A stretch of DNA of 64,000 bases from Novipirellula artificiosorum (GTDB lineage Bacteria; Planctomycetota; Planctomycetia; Pirellulales; Pirellulaceae), in NCBI RefSeq assembly GCF_007860135.1, contig NZ_SJPV01000004.1:372001-436000 (forward strand). The letters run 5' to 3'. The translations under genes and the position numbers were made by a program. A model generated the notes under the pieces. That model did no database searches and was not told the DNA's origin. It saw only the letters and a program-made list of their open reading frames with translations. Of the stretch, positions 36,641 through 45,447 are shown one piece after another (position 1 is the first letter of the stretch; every line of letters starts with the position of its first letter).

Positions 36641-37138
36641 ATGACTAGGCCTTCCGTTCTGTGTGCCACCGATTTTACCGCCGCCAGCGAGGAGGCGGTC
36701 CGCGTTGCCGTTGACGAGGCGCTCCGTCGTGACGCCAATCTAGACTTGGTTCACGTTTGGTATCCCGTCGATCCCGTCGCGGCGGACATTTCGTCGGTTG
36801 GACTGCCGGTTTGCAACACCGACACTCCCGTTGAGCTGCGTGCGGTACTTGATCGGATTGCCGTGTCGCTGCCGCCCGATCGTGTCCAACGTTTCTTGGA
36901 GGTGGGGATTGCCAGCGAGAAAATCGTCGCAAAGGCAAAAGAGCTTGGGAGTGTCGTGTTGGTCGTGGGTACCCACGCCAGAGGACCGTTCATGCGTTGG
37001 TTTGTCGGCAGTGTGGTGAGCGAGGTCTTGCGTCATTCACCTTGTCCGGTATTGGTTTGCCGTACGCCGCCTCAGGCGATTCAGCAGGAAGACGGGAAAC
37101 AAGCCGAGCGAGGCATTCGCTCGAGCGAGCTTCATTAA
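36641..37138 (+). CDS. Universal stress protein, single domain
   Basis: A 165-residue UspA-family protein from the ATG at 36641; the frame is open upstream from 36587 but without leader value. The beta-1 strand SVLCATDFTAASEEAVRVA and the ATP-binding motif GTHARGPFMRWFVGS (G-2x-G-9x-G-S) are intact, followed by HSPCPVLVCR. Such proteins bind ATP and act in stress or starvation survival. The C-terminal 20 residues are polar and extra. It is followed 24 bases later by a tandem-domain relative. Confidence 0.92.
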   Translation: MTRPSVLCATDFTAASEEAVRVAVDEALRRDANLDLVHVWYPVDPVAADISSVGLPVCNTDTPVELRAVLDRIAVSLPPDRVQRFLEVGIASEKIVAKAKELGSVVLVVGTHARGPFMRWFVGSVVSEVLRHSPCPVLVCRTPPQAIQQEDGKQAERGIRSSELH

Positions 37139-37162
37139 CGACTCAATCAAGGCGATTTACTG

Positions 37163-38047
37163 ATGACGAACGTGATTTTTGCAACGGACGGCTCGCAGCA
37201 AGCAGAGCAAGCGGCAAAGTTCCTTTGTCGCCTGCCTTTGGTGGGCCCCCTGAACCTTACGCTGCTAACCAATGTGTTCATTCCGTCGCACGATGCCGAT
37301 GCAGCCGATCCACTCTTGAAAGATTTTCGCGAGCATCAAGAGGCCGAAGCAAAGGCCTATTTGGCGAAAGCGGAATCGATTTTAAGTGAGAAAGCGGATT
37401 CGATTGGCCAGCAGATTGTCCACGGTCACATCGGCCACAGCATCGTCGAGGCGGCGGAGGCATCCAAGTGTGACATGATTGTGATGGGGGCCAAGGGGCA
37501 TTCCGGCATCGGCCGAATGCTACTGGGAAGCACGAGTGACTACGTCGCAACCCACGCACCGTGCAATGTGATTGTCGTGCGTGGCTCTTCTCACCATGAA
37601 GCAACCGATCCCCTTGACCTGACCCTTGCCTACAACGAGACGCCTGCGTCACAGCGCGCGTGTGAGGAGGTTGCCAAGTTGGAGTGGGACGCAAGCACTC
37701 GGGTGCATTTGCTTGGTGTGGTCCCCTTGTTTGAGGGTTTCAGCCAGGATCTGATGCCGAACATCGTTCAATATCGTACCGAGCAACGTGTGGCGGCGAT
37801 GCGACACCTTGAAACCGGCCGCGAGTTATTCCCGATGCTGCGAGATCGCATTTCACTCGACATTATCGAATCACCTCATGTGGGAGAATCGATCGTCAAC
37901 GAATGCGACAAGCAGGGCTGTGACTTGGTGGTTGTGGGAGATTCACGTCGCGGTTCGATTAGCCGGATGCTACTGGGTAGCGTTTCGCGGTTCGTATTGC
38001 GCCACGCCGAATGCAGCGTTTGGATCGCAAGATCTAGGCCTCGCTGA
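37163..38047 (+). CDS. Universal stress protein, tandem domain
   Basis: A 294-residue protein made of two Usp domains. The first ends with MGAKGHSGIGRMLLGSTSD and HAPCNVIVVRG, the second with VGDSRRGSISRMLLGSVSR and HAECSVWIAR; both keep the ATP-loop glycines. A short linker (SSHHEATDPLDLTLAYNE) joins the domains. It forms a likely operon with the preceding single-domain gene. The role in stress adaptation is inferred from the family. Confidence 0.92.
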   Translation: MTNVIFATDGSQQAEQAAKFLCRLPLVGPLNLTLLTNVFIPSHDADAADPLLKDFREHQEAEAKAYLAKAESILSEKADSIGQQIVHGHIGHSIVEAAEASKCDMIVMGAKGHSGIGRMLLGSTSDYVATHAPCNVIVVRGSSHHEATDPLDLTLAYNETPASQRACEEVAKLEWDASTRVHLLGVVPLFEGFSQDLMPNIVQYRTEQRVAAMRHLETGRELFPMLRDRISLDIIESPHVGESIVNECDKQGCDLVVVGDSRRGSISRMLLGSVSRFVLRHAECSVWIARSRPR

Positions 38048-38063
38048 CCCGTGGGGCGGACCT

Positions 38064-40064
38064 CTAAACACGGCGAATAAAATCAGCGGCGTAGCTGCGC
38101 ACTTCGGTACCATTGAGAACGTGCACCATTCGAAGTTGTTGCACTTGTTCGTCGCTAAACGAGCTGAGCGGTACATGCACCAACCGTTTGCGGTGGCGTT
38201 TGGCGAGTCGCTGCCAGCCGGTTCCGGGCGGCAATGCCGACAGCAACGCAATTTCTCGTCCTCGCGAGTGCAAACAGGCCGCTGCAATTAAGCGTTCTTC
38301 AAGCGTCTCGGCATAATCGAGTTGTGGATCGATCCAGACATCGGGAATCATCGTTGGCGGGTACAAAAATAAGGCACCGCCATAAATGCCAAGCCCGATT
38401 CCGGGCCCGACGAGCTCCTCTTGAAAATTCGTGGCAAAGAAAGCGAGCGTCGATTCGTCCTTGTGCTCAGCAAACCAGGTGGTTCGCCAAGGATATTCGC
38501 GAGGATCTGCGGGGGAATCGAACATCATCACACAAGCATCCAGATCGCCACGACTTGGCGGCACCACCTTCACGTAGATCTGCTTCTCATACCAATGTCG
38601 AAGCGTATCGCGTATGTCGATACCATCCTTCACACTCGTCGTGAACTTCTCCGTCCGAGCCAGGTCGTTGCCAATGATTGCGCGAGCGCGATCGAAAACA
38701 CGCGTCCGAAAATTCTCAATACGCTCATCCTCGGGCGGATAACTGCACTGGCTGTGTGGGTTCCAACGGTACTTCCAACGATCCGTTTCGAATTGGTTGG
38801 GCCGCCGTTGCAACTGAATGGTCTGCCACGTGATGGGTGGCCCCGGTAACCGGCTCACCAACTCCACCGTCTCTCCGTCTGGCAATCGACATTGATCGAT
38901 CCCCAATTTGACTTCTGGCAAGGGATCAAGTAGGGCCGTATTGTGATCGGCAAAAAAATACTCGTTCGCGGTTTCAGCAACGTGCAGCGCAAACTGGTCA
39001 CCAAGAATTTGTTTGGTTGCCGTAACAATCGTGATCAGATCCGGAGTCATCCGTCGATGGATGAGCGAAAGGTTGCGGATGTAGGTCAAGCACTTGGAAA
39101 GCAGCAGCGGCGTCACACGGCGAGCACGATTGCCCAGTTCCGAGCGATAGCGAACTCGCGATGCAATCAATAACTCTTTGACGCCGTCGATTTGCAAATC
39201 ATCGTCTTCATCCAGCTCGGCCCTTGCCCGCTCGTAAAGCCCCGTGATGTAAGGCAATTCACCAAACAAGAAAGTCAAGCTGCGATTCTCCACCGCAAAT
39301 CGCTCGGTCGGTTGAACATGATCGTGCTCCGGCAGGACGCGATCCCTAGCCCATGGCTCTGCAACGGGCTCGTTCTCGGCTTTGGTTTGCTGGGTATAGG
39401 CTTCGCGGATCCACGGCCAATGGAGCACGCTGCATACACACAAGATCCGCTGGTGTTGCGATTCAAGTTCGCGAAGTTGACTTGCCATATGAACGATACG
39501 CTGCTGAGTTTGCTCATCCACAGGTCGCGTGATGCTGGGCAACAAAGCAGCCGCAAACATCTCAGGTGAGACATGCCGCACGGCGAAAGGGTCTGGCATC
39601 ACCGTCGAATAGGGATAGAACGGATCCGTTTCGAGATCAATGTAGACACGTGGCAGATGCTCGCCCATTGCTGCGCGGATTGCCATGATGACCGGCTGGC
39701 AGGGGTCAATCGGAACGAAACTGGTCGGCGGTGTCTCCAACTCGTCGTCGTCCCCTTCGTCCACCTCCTCTCCCCAATCGGGTTGAGACCAATCCGAACG
39801 AAACGCCCCCGAATCGAATCGCGGCGTCGGCGGTTGCAAAACGATCGACGGCCGGGGCAATTCCAACACGGCCGCTTCAACCGGTTCCCGAAACGATTCG
39901 GGAAGCGGCACGGCGAGGCAGTCAAAGGAGTGATCAAGAAACCATCGGCGCACGGTCAACGCGAATTGGCCGCTGCCATGGATCACTGGCAACACGGAAA
40001 TCCGATCACCGATTCTGAGCAGGGGTGGCGTATTGTCCGGGGCAAGAAAATTCAAGAAAAGCAC
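38064..40064 (-). CDS. Conserved hypothetical protein, 666 aa
   Basis: I do not recognise this family. Translation seems to begin at a GTG (40064). The first 75 residues (ISVLPVIHGSGQFALTVRRW then LAVPLPESFREPVEAAVLELP) hint at a TraB/EreA-like opening in which a His-Gly follows the first strand, but the match is weak. Later parts are charged, with an acidic stretch EEVDEGDDDELE near residue 100, a central helical region and a C-terminal domain with LIAAACLHSRGREIALLSALPPGTGW. No signal peptide or membrane segment is visible, so it should be cytoplasmic. It is single and convergent with the stress-protein operon, 17 bases apart. Confidence 0.7.
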   Translation of the reverse strand: MLFLNFLAPDNTPPLLRIGDRISVLPVIHGSGQFALTVRRWFLDHSFDCLAVPLPESFREPVEAAVLELPRPSIVLQPPTPRFDSGAFRSDWSQPDWGEEVDEGDDDELETPPTSFVPIDPCQPVIMAIRAAMGEHLPRVYIDLETDPFYPYSTVMPDPFAVRHVSPEMFAAALLPSITRPVDEQTQQRIVHMASQLRELESQHQRILCVCSVLHWPWIREAYTQQTKAENEPVAEPWARDRVLPEHDHVQPTERFAVENRSLTFLFGELPYITGLYERARAELDEDDDLQIDGVKELLIASRVRYRSELGNRARRVTPLLLSKCLTYIRNLSLIHRRMTPDLITIVTATKQILGDQFALHVAETANEYFFADHNTALLDPLPEVKLGIDQCRLPDGETVELVSRLPGPPITWQTIQLQRRPNQFETDRWKYRWNPHSQCSYPPEDERIENFRTRVFDRARAIIGNDLARTEKFTTSVKDGIDIRDTLRHWYEKQIYVKVVPPSRGDLDACVMMFDSPADPREYPWRTTWFAEHKDESTLAFFATNFQEELVGPGIGLGIYGGALFLYPPTMIPDVWIDPQLDYAETLEERLIAAACLHSRGREIALLSALPPGTGWQRLAKRHRKRLVHVPLSSFSDEQVQQLRMVHVLNGTEVRSYAADFIRRV

Positions 40065-40101
40065 TCTTTTCTAGCGAACTAAAAAGAATTAAAATCGTAG
40101 T

Positions 40102-40266
40102 CGTCACGCTCCCAGGTCGGCATTATTGCCAGGATTCCCTTCGTCGCGGGCGATTGCTCGAATCGCGAAGACTGGCCCCGACCTTTGACACCTCCTGTTT
40201 TTCATTCGTTCGGAAGCAAATGTTATCCTCAAAGACGCAGGTCCCGATTGGGATCTGCGTTTTTTT
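40102..40266 (+). ncRNA. Putative structured small RNA with own terminator
   Basis: A plus-strand region without a credible gene that ends in a strong intrinsic terminator. Before it lies a 71-base nested hairpin (40114-40184): AGGTCGG pairs with CCGACCT, GCCAG with CTGGC, CTTCG-CG with CGCGAAG around one bulged T, and CGGGC with GCTCG around a GATT loop. A TAAAAT sequence at 40090-40095 could be its -10 box, which sets the proposed 5' end. It is divergent from the 666-residue gene. The identity is unknown, and an attenuated leader is an alternative, but no plus-strand gene follows. Confidence 0.5.
40235..40266 (+). terminator. Rho-independent terminator
   Basis: An 11-bp stem (ACGCAGGTCCC against GGGATCTGCGT, one G-T pair) with a GATT loop, followed directly by seven T residues. 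The T-run is on the plus strand only, so it terminates rightward transcription, although no plus-strand protein gene lies upstream of it. Confidence 0.85.
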
Positions 40267-40417
40267 CGTTCCCGGCGCAGTTTTCGTCCTCGGCGCAGGC
40301 GGCAGCCCCCCATTGCGGCCAATCGTCAGCCAGGACCGTAGCAAGACCCGGAAATCTCAACGAACTCTCACCACGCGATGGCGAGGAATGCCTCCACTAT
40401 ACAATAAGAACGGAGGG

Positions 40418-40438
40418 ACGTCGTCACTTCAACGACGT
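40418..40438. terminator. Hairpin over the stop of the small protein gene
   Basis: ACGTCGT and its exact complement surround a seven-base loop that includes the stop codon of the 75-residue gene. No T-run follows on the minus strand, so termination or mRNA protection are both possible. Confidence 0.4.
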
Positions 40439-40656
40439 ACCCGTTTTCGCCAGTAGCTGACGCCCATTTCGCTGACTGATATCCCGTCGAGGCAGACTTC
40501 GATTTTTCCGGCGCCGTCAACGACCTGTTTCAATTGTTTTGCGGCCGCCTCGCCGCTGGAAGCGTCAACCGCCTGAGCGGAAAGCACGTCTCCAGCATCC
40601 GAAAGCTGGCGGATTTCGTATTTTTTTGTCGTGGTGGGTGTGGTTTCGAGGTTCAA
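40429..40656 (-). CDS. Small conserved-looking protein, TTG start
   Basis: A 75-residue protein whose best start is the TTG at 40656, because AGGAG lies five bases upstream of it and the peptide becomes protein-like only from there (NLETTPTTTKKYEIRQL). The frame is open to 40728 but that extension has no signal. The sequence alternates strands and helix, includes AAAKQLKQVV and ends VSYWRKRVRR with a strongly basic tail, as in small DNA- or RNA-binding proteins; function unknown. A perfect 7-bp hairpin (40418-40438) overlaps its stop codon. Confidence 0.6.
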   Translation of the reverse strand: MNLETTPTTTKKYEIRQLSDAGDVLSAQAVDASSGEAAAKQLKQVVDGAGKIEVCLDGISVSEMGVSYWRKRVRR

Positions 40657-40778
40657 ACCTTCTCCTTGGAATCGGTGATTGTGATGCGAGGCGCCCCGTA
40701 GGGGCCTTCCGCTTGCATCCTCCAGCAAACGGCATCACAGCCGCTCCTGTCAACAGCAACCTCACACAAAAAATATCG

Positions 40779-41687
40779 TCAATCGGTGACCAAGCGTATG
40801 GCATCGCCATGCCATAGGACGTTCAAGTCCGCGGCACTCCATAGCTCCGCCCCCACCGCTGGATCGCCAATCGCGTAGTGCCCTTCCTCGTTTCGCCCCA
40901 AAATCACCACCGTATGTCCCAATCCAGGTACCCAACCCCACTCGGTCACATAAGTGGACTCACGGAAACCGGCCTCCGGAAGTTTGACCATGATCAACAG
41001 CGGCCAAGCATGGTTTTTTTCAAGCTCATCCATGGACATCAAGACGGCTTGAGCGTCTCGACCCTGTTGATTCGCGATCCGCTTGACGCCTCGATAAAGC
41101 CCCAATGTGGGCGTCCCACTCGCATCCGTCAAACAGAGTGGGATCAGAGCCGCCTCGGTAGCCTCGATACCCGAAAAACGGAAAAAGGTCGAGGCAGCAG
41201 CGGGGCTGCAGGTAGCCCAAGAGGTCTGGCGAGTGATCCCCCGCACAACCTTGTGCCCGGCGGGCAAAGTCGGGCGTAGCCAAATGCCGAGAAACGGCCA
41301 AAGTACCGCGGCAAGGCAAGCAAGCCCCAAAAGACCCGCGAGCGTGGCTCGCCGCCATAGCGGGGTATTTGGCAAGCGAAACACCCATCCTGTGGCAGCA
41401 GCGGCAAACAACGGCGTCAAGTTCGACCAAGCAATCACGGCCGAATCGGGGATCCATCGCGCCCAATACAATCGACCTGCTGCATAAAAGAGGAATGCAA
41501 ACATCGCCGAGACGGCGATCGTAAGGGCAAGAATGGTTGATTGGCCGCTGCGTGGGTACCCTTTCCATCCGCAAACGGTTGCCAGTCCAACCGACGCGGC
41601 AGCCATGGTCGTCGTGGCAATCATCAAGTCAGCCATGGCATCGATTGCGATAGAAAGTGAATTGGGTACCCGTCGAGTCATCAGCAT
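40779..41687 (-). CDS. Polytopic membrane protein with C39-peptidase-like domain
   Basis: A 302-residue protein from the ATG at 41687 (a TTG at 41714 is possible). The N-terminal 150 residues hold four or five hydrophobic helices. The rest resembles a C39 cysteine-peptidase domain: catalytic Cys in TSWATCSPAAASTFFRF, a middle helix with LTDASGTPTLGLYRGV and the His/Asp part GHTVVILGRNEEGHYAIGDPAVG. C39 domains normally cut double-glycine leaders and are fused to ABC exporters; here no ATP-binding domain is attached. A GC-rich hairpin at 40690-40708 lies past its stop. The gene is divergent from the following transporter, 119 bases apart. Confidence 0.75.
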   Translation of the reverse strand: MLMTRRVPNSLSIAIDAMADLMIATTTMAAASVGLATVCGWKGYPRSGQSTILALTIAVSAMFAFLFYAAGRLYWARWIPDSAVIAWSNLTPLFAAAATGWVFRLPNTPLWRRATLAGLLGLACLAAVLWPFLGIWLRPTLPAGHKVVRGITRQTSWATCSPAAASTFFRFSGIEATEAALIPLCLTDASGTPTLGLYRGVKRIANQQGRDAQAVLMSMDELEKNHAWPLLIMVKLPEAGFRESTYVTEWGWVPGLGHTVVILGRNEEGHYAIGDPAVGAELWSAADLNVLWHGDAIRLVTD

Positions 41688-41806
41688 GGTACCGTCATGC
41701 TCGACGATTTGCAATTTGCCAAGCTCTGACGCAACGGATCGAATCCATTAGCTCACCGCAAAAAAAACCTACGACGCACGCTCCGTCTTCTGACGACACT
41801 GGTTGG

Positions 41807-43111
41807 ATGTCGAGAATCGAGTCGCGCGAATTCGCGTGTGTCGGTTGGGCGTTTGCATGGTTCTTTTTTGTTCTGCTGAGCTATTTCGCGATTCGTCCGA
41901 TTCGTGAAACCATGGGGATCGAGGGTGGCACCCAGCAGCTACCGCACCTGTTTCTGATCACTTTCCTCGCCATGCTGGTCACCGTTCCGATCTATTCGCT
42001 GCTGGTGATTCGATTACCGCGACGTTGGCTTGTTCGAGTCGTTTACCATTTTTTTGCCATCTGCTTGTTGGTCTTTTGGGCTCTGCTCCAAGTCAAATCT
42101 TCCTTGGTGAGTGTATGGACCGCCCGAGTGATTTTTGTTTGGGTCAACGTGTTCGCGTTGTTCGCGACAAGCGTTTTCTGGAGCGTGCTGGCAGACTTGT
42201 TCACCAGCGAACAGGCCAAACGATTGTTCGGATTGATTGCTGCGGGCGGTACGGCGGGGGCCATCGCGGGATCCTTGTTCACGGCGCTGCTGGCTCGCCA
42301 ATTCTCGACAAGCACTCTGCTGTTGGTTCCAGCCGTTTTATTGGAGGTGGGTTTGGTGTGTGCGTGGAAGCTGGAATTGAATTCAGCCAAATTGCATTCG
42401 ACCAAAACAAACACCGGTTCGGTCCCATCGCCCCCCACAATCCAATCCGCGTCTGTGGCGACCTCCGACTCCCCTACCGGTGGCGGATTATGGACCGGGA
42501 TCGTGCAAGTCGTTCAATCGCCTTACCTGGCCTCGATTTGCTTGTTTCTCTTTTTTGTCCAATTGCTCGGCACGCAACTCTATCTGCAACAAGCCAACAT
42601 TGTGAACCAAGCAATCGAATCGACCGCCGATCGAATTCGATTGTTCGCGTCGCTCGATCTCGGCGTTCAGCTGTTGACCTTGCTCGTGCAAACCGTTCTG
42701 ACCGGCGCCGTCCTGCGCCGGTTCGGAATCAGCGTTGCACTAGCGATCTTACCGATTGTTTATGGCATCGGTTTTATGGTTTTGGCGAATACGCAATCGC
42801 TCGATGCATTGGTCATGCTCGTCATCGCGACACGAGCAAGCGGGTATGGAATCACCGTCCCGGCACGAGAGGTTCTGTTCACGGTGGTCAATCGCGAGCA
42901 GAAATACAAATCGAAGAACTTCATTGACACCGTCGTCCTCCGTGGAGGCGATGCAATCGCAGCACAGGTTTTTCGTGGGCTTCAAGCGATCGGCGTCAGC
43001 ATGACGGCATTGAATTGGTACGCGTTGCCCGTGACCGCAATCTGGTTCGTGGGCGCTTGGCGACTGGGTCAACGGCAGGAAAGACTGGCAACGAAAAAAA
43101 ATGAATCGTGA
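41807..43111 (+). CDS. ATP/ADP translocase-like MFS-fold transporter
   Basis: A 434-residue polytopic protein from the ATG at 41807; the frame is open to 41657 but that part is hydrophilic and not conserved-looking. Twelve hydrophobic segments are apparent. The first loop YFAIRPIRETMGIEGGTQQLPHLF and the later FWSVLADLFTSEQAKRLFGLIAAGGTAGAIAGS match the Npt/TlcC-like carriers, a branch common in free-living bacteria that is not proven to move nucleotides. The internal His/Ser/Thr loop near residue 205 separates two halves. The stop overlaps the next gene by 11 bases. Confidence 0.85.
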   Translation: MSRIESREFACVGWAFAWFFFVLLSYFAIRPIRETMGIEGGTQQLPHLFLITFLAMLVTVPIYSLLVIRLPRRWLVRVVYHFFAICLLVFWALLQVKSSLVSVWTARVIFVWVNVFALFATSVFWSVLADLFTSEQAKRLFGLIAAGGTAGAIAGSLFTALLARQFSTSTLLLVPAVLLEVGLVCAWKLELNSAKLHSTKTNTGSVPSPPTIQSASVATSDSPTGGGLWTGIVQVVQSPYLASICLFLFFVQLLGTQLYLQQANIVNQAIESTADRIRLFASLDLGVQLLTLLVQTVLTGAVLRRFGISVALAILPIVYGIGFMVLANTQSLDALVMLVIATRASGYGITVPAREVLFTVVNREQKYKSKNFIDTVVLRGGDAIAAQVFRGLQAIGVSMTALNWYALPVTAIWFVGAWRLGQRQERLATKKNES

Positions 43112-43481
43112 AGAATCGACCTCCGTTCCGCATCTGCATGCGTTAGGCAAAATGACGGTGTTTTACATTCCGTCGCATAAACTTGACGACCCGCGATTTG
43201 ACCTCGACGGATTGACTGCGCGAACCGCGATCCATCGGTTTCTGATGAATCGCTACCGAGCGTACACGCAGACGCCAACACCCGTCAAAGGCTACTGGAC
43301 CAACGAAGCCAACGAGATGGTCCACGATGTGATGGAACGCTTCGAGGTTTCCTTCAATTTTGAACCCGATTTCGATCGGCTGATTGAATTCCTCGTTGAT
43401 CTCTGCGAGCGTCTGCAGGAAGATGCAATCTACGTGACGCGAGGAGACCGGAGCTTTCTGGTCTCGCGAAAAACCGTCTAA
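43101..43481 (+). CDS. Conserved hypothetical protein, 126 aa
   Basis: A soluble alpha/beta protein starting at an ATG that overlaps the end of the transporter gene by 11 bases, so probably co-translated. It contains FYIPSHKLDDPRFDLDG, many aromatic residues (RYRAYTQTPTPVKGYWTN) and a closing helix FDRLIEFLVDLCERLQEDAIYVTRGD. I do not recognise the family. Its stop region overlaps the convergent lipoprotein gene by four bases. Confidence 0.75.
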   Translation: MNREESTSVPHLHALGKMTVFYIPSHKLDDPRFDLDGLTARTAIHRFLMNRYRAYTQTPTPVKGYWTNEANEMVHDVMERFEVSFNFEPDFDRLIEFLVDLCERLQEDAIYVTRGDRSFLVSRKTV

Positions 43482-43945
43482 TCCTTCGTCGGACCGAACA
43501 TTGTTGCCGTCCACACCAAGTTGCCTGACTTGAGCGTAGCCGACGGAGGGTTGATTTCCACCACTTCGATTCCGTCGTTCTTTTCCCCTACGGCTAACGC
43601 GGATGTCGTCTCGTTCATTCTCACGATCACTTTCGCTTGCCCGAGATTCGCGAAGCCGAGGATTGCGACGTGAGTCGCCTTGGTGACGCTCAACTCAGGC
43701 TTGGCGGTCACCAATGGCTCGTCGCCCGGAAATCGAAAGGGGTCCTCCCGTTCCGGATACTTTGGCTTGAAGCTGGCCTGAACGACAACAGGTTCCGCTG
43801 GATTTATCGCTGGTGCGGAGCTCATTGACGACTTCGATGCGATGCCCGTGAGTCGTTCGAGCTGTTCCGATTCAACCGAGCAACCGCAACTCAACACGAC
43901 GAACAGCACCAACATGCCTGCCCGGAATCGAAGGTTATTCATCAT
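43478..43945 (-). CDS. Lipoprotein with PilP-like domain
   Basis: A 155-residue lipoprotein. The leader ends VVLSCGCS, giving a lipobox at the first or second Cys. After a Ser/Pro linker the segment YPEREDPFRFPGDEP leads into a beta-rich domain (THVAILGFANLGQAKVIVRMNETTSALAVGEKNDGIEVVEINP) that resembles PilP/GspC HR domains, which bind the secretin in type IV pili and type II secretion. This is notable because the gsp locus 24 kb away lacks a GspC. The similarity is pattern-level only. Confidence 0.65.
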   Translation of the reverse strand: MMNNLRFRAGMLVLFVVLSCGCSVESEQLERLTGIASKSSMSSAPAINPAEPVVVQASFKPKYPEREDPFRFPGDEPLVTAKPELSVTKATHVAILGFANLGQAKVIVRMNETTSALAVGEKNDGIEVVEINPPSATLKSGNLVWTATMFGPTKD

Positions 43946-44344
43946 GGAATCGCGTGCGTGGGAGTGGAAGGTGTCGCCACCAGGATCGAGAACGTCCCTG
44001 GAAGCTTAGGTCGAGGTGTCGTGCGAAGGTCGACTTCCTCCACCAATTTGCCACTTCGAGATCGCCCGGTTGACCCCATTTTGACGTTTCTAACGGTTCT
44101 CGCGTCTGCGTTTCCCTTGCGCACCCTCAATCAAAGCAGAAACCAGGTCACCTCGACAAACCGATCCTGAATTGGGAACGTAGCGGACCCATGGGGAACG
44201 TCAGAACGCGAACCATGAAGAAATCGTGCGTTTTTCGATATCCCCTTGGGGCCTACCGCATTGCTCACTTAAACTGTTTCTTGAAGAACGCCCTGAACCC
44301 TCAGTCCGTATCCGTCACGACCAACTACCCATGGTGCCCAGCCA
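43946..44344. other. Divergent intergenic region
   Basis: About 400 bases between the lipoprotein gene and the PIN-TRAM gene. A 62-codon minus-strand frame (43942-44130) overlaps the lipoprotein start as ATGA, but its composition is unconvincing. Promoters for both flanking genes should be here. Confidence 0.4.
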
Positions 44345-45361
44345 ATGGCCCTGATTATCCTTCGATGCGTTTTCTTGCTCTGTGCGGGAGGCGTGTCCAC
44401 ATTCCTGATTTCGACCCTTTCGCAGGGATCTGTCGAAACACCCACTGCAACGCCTTACCTGATCTTTATCGGTATCATGTCACTCGCGGCGATTGTGATC
44501 GTGACCGACATTTTTCTACCTCGCAAGAGAATCGACACCCTTTCCGCGATCTACTTTGGTGTCTTGATCGGGGTGCTGTTGACGTACATCATGTGGATTG
44601 CGGTCGCCCCGCTGATCGACCAATCGTTCAACGGTCGCGGGCTCCAGTTGGTCATCGGCATGTTGATGTGCTACATCTGCACCAGCTTGCTGCTACAGAC
44701 CAAGGATGACTTCCGCTTTCTGATTCCCTATGTGGAATTTGTCCGTGAAGTCAAGGGTTTCAAGCCGCTTGTTCTCGACACAAGTGTTGTGATCGATGGG
44801 CGAATCGCAGATTTGGTCGGGACCGGCGTGTTTGACAATCAATTGATCATGCCGCGATTCGCCCTCACAGAACTACAAGCGATCGCCGACAGCGGTGACA
44901 AGCTCCGCCGGACTCGTGGACGCCGTGGACTCGATGTTCTCAACCGAATGCGAGCGGATCAGAACGTCGATTTGATTATCTTCGATCGCGAACTTCCCGA
45001 ACTCGCCGGCCAGACAGTCGATCTGAAGCTAGTGTTGCTAGCAAAACATCTCGACGGCAAAGTCGTGACGGGTGACTTCAACCTGAACAAAGTAGCTAAG
45101 CTACATAACGTGCCGGTAATCAATTTGAACGAGATCAGCAACTCGCTTCGTCCGGTTTTCTTGCCAGATGAAACGTTCCATATCAAAGTGATCAAGGCGG
45201 GCGAAGGTGCAGAGCAAGGCATTGGCTATCTCGACGACGGAACGATGGTCGTGATCGAAGGGGCTCGACATCGTATCGGCCAGGACTTGGATGTCCGTGT
45301 GACCAGCACGCTTCAGACCAATGCAGGCAAAATGATCTTTGCCAAATATGAAGCACGCTGA
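44345..45361 (+). CDS. PIN/TRAM-domain membrane protein (YacL-like)
   Basis: A 338-residue protein with four N-terminal transmembrane helices (about residues 1-115), then a PIN nuclease domain and a C-terminal TRAM domain. The PIN acidic residues are in KPLVLDTSVVIDGRIADL, TELQAIADSGD and VVTGDFNLNKVAKLHNV. TRAM, an RNA-binding fold, covers the last 60 residues (GEGAEQGIGYLDDGTMVVIEGA to TSTLQTNAGKMIFAKY). The arrangement matches the YacL family, membrane-tethered RNA-binding or RNase-like proteins of uncertain target. The length is normal. Confidence 0.9.
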   Translation: MALIILRCVFLLCAGGVSTFLISTLSQGSVETPTATPYLIFIGIMSLAAIVIVTDIFLPRKRIDTLSAIYFGVLIGVLLTYIMWIAVAPLIDQSFNGRGLQLVIGMLMCYICTSLLLQTKDDFRFLIPYVEFVREVKGFKPLVLDTSVVIDGRIADLVGTGVFDNQLIMPRFALTELQAIADSGDKLRRTRGRRGLDVLNRMRADQNVDLIIFDRELPELAGQTVDLKLVLLAKHLDGKVVTGDFNLNKVAKLHNVPVINLNEISNSLRPVFLPDETFHIKVIKAGEGAEQGIGYLDDGTMVVIEGARHRIGQDLDVRVTSTLQTNAGKMIFAKYEAR

Positions 45362-45447
45362 TCGTCGATGAGATGGAGGGGGCCTTCATAAAGCGTTCAA
45401 TCGCGGGTGCATTTTGCTCGGATTGACGCAGATCGGTCGAAACTGGT

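Noticed and set aside
43942..44130. 62-codon minus-strand frame overlapping the lipoprotein start as ATGA
   Set aside because: The overlap is suggestive of coupling, but the peptide is basic, low in hydrophobic residues and has no leader or motif; left as part of the spacer.
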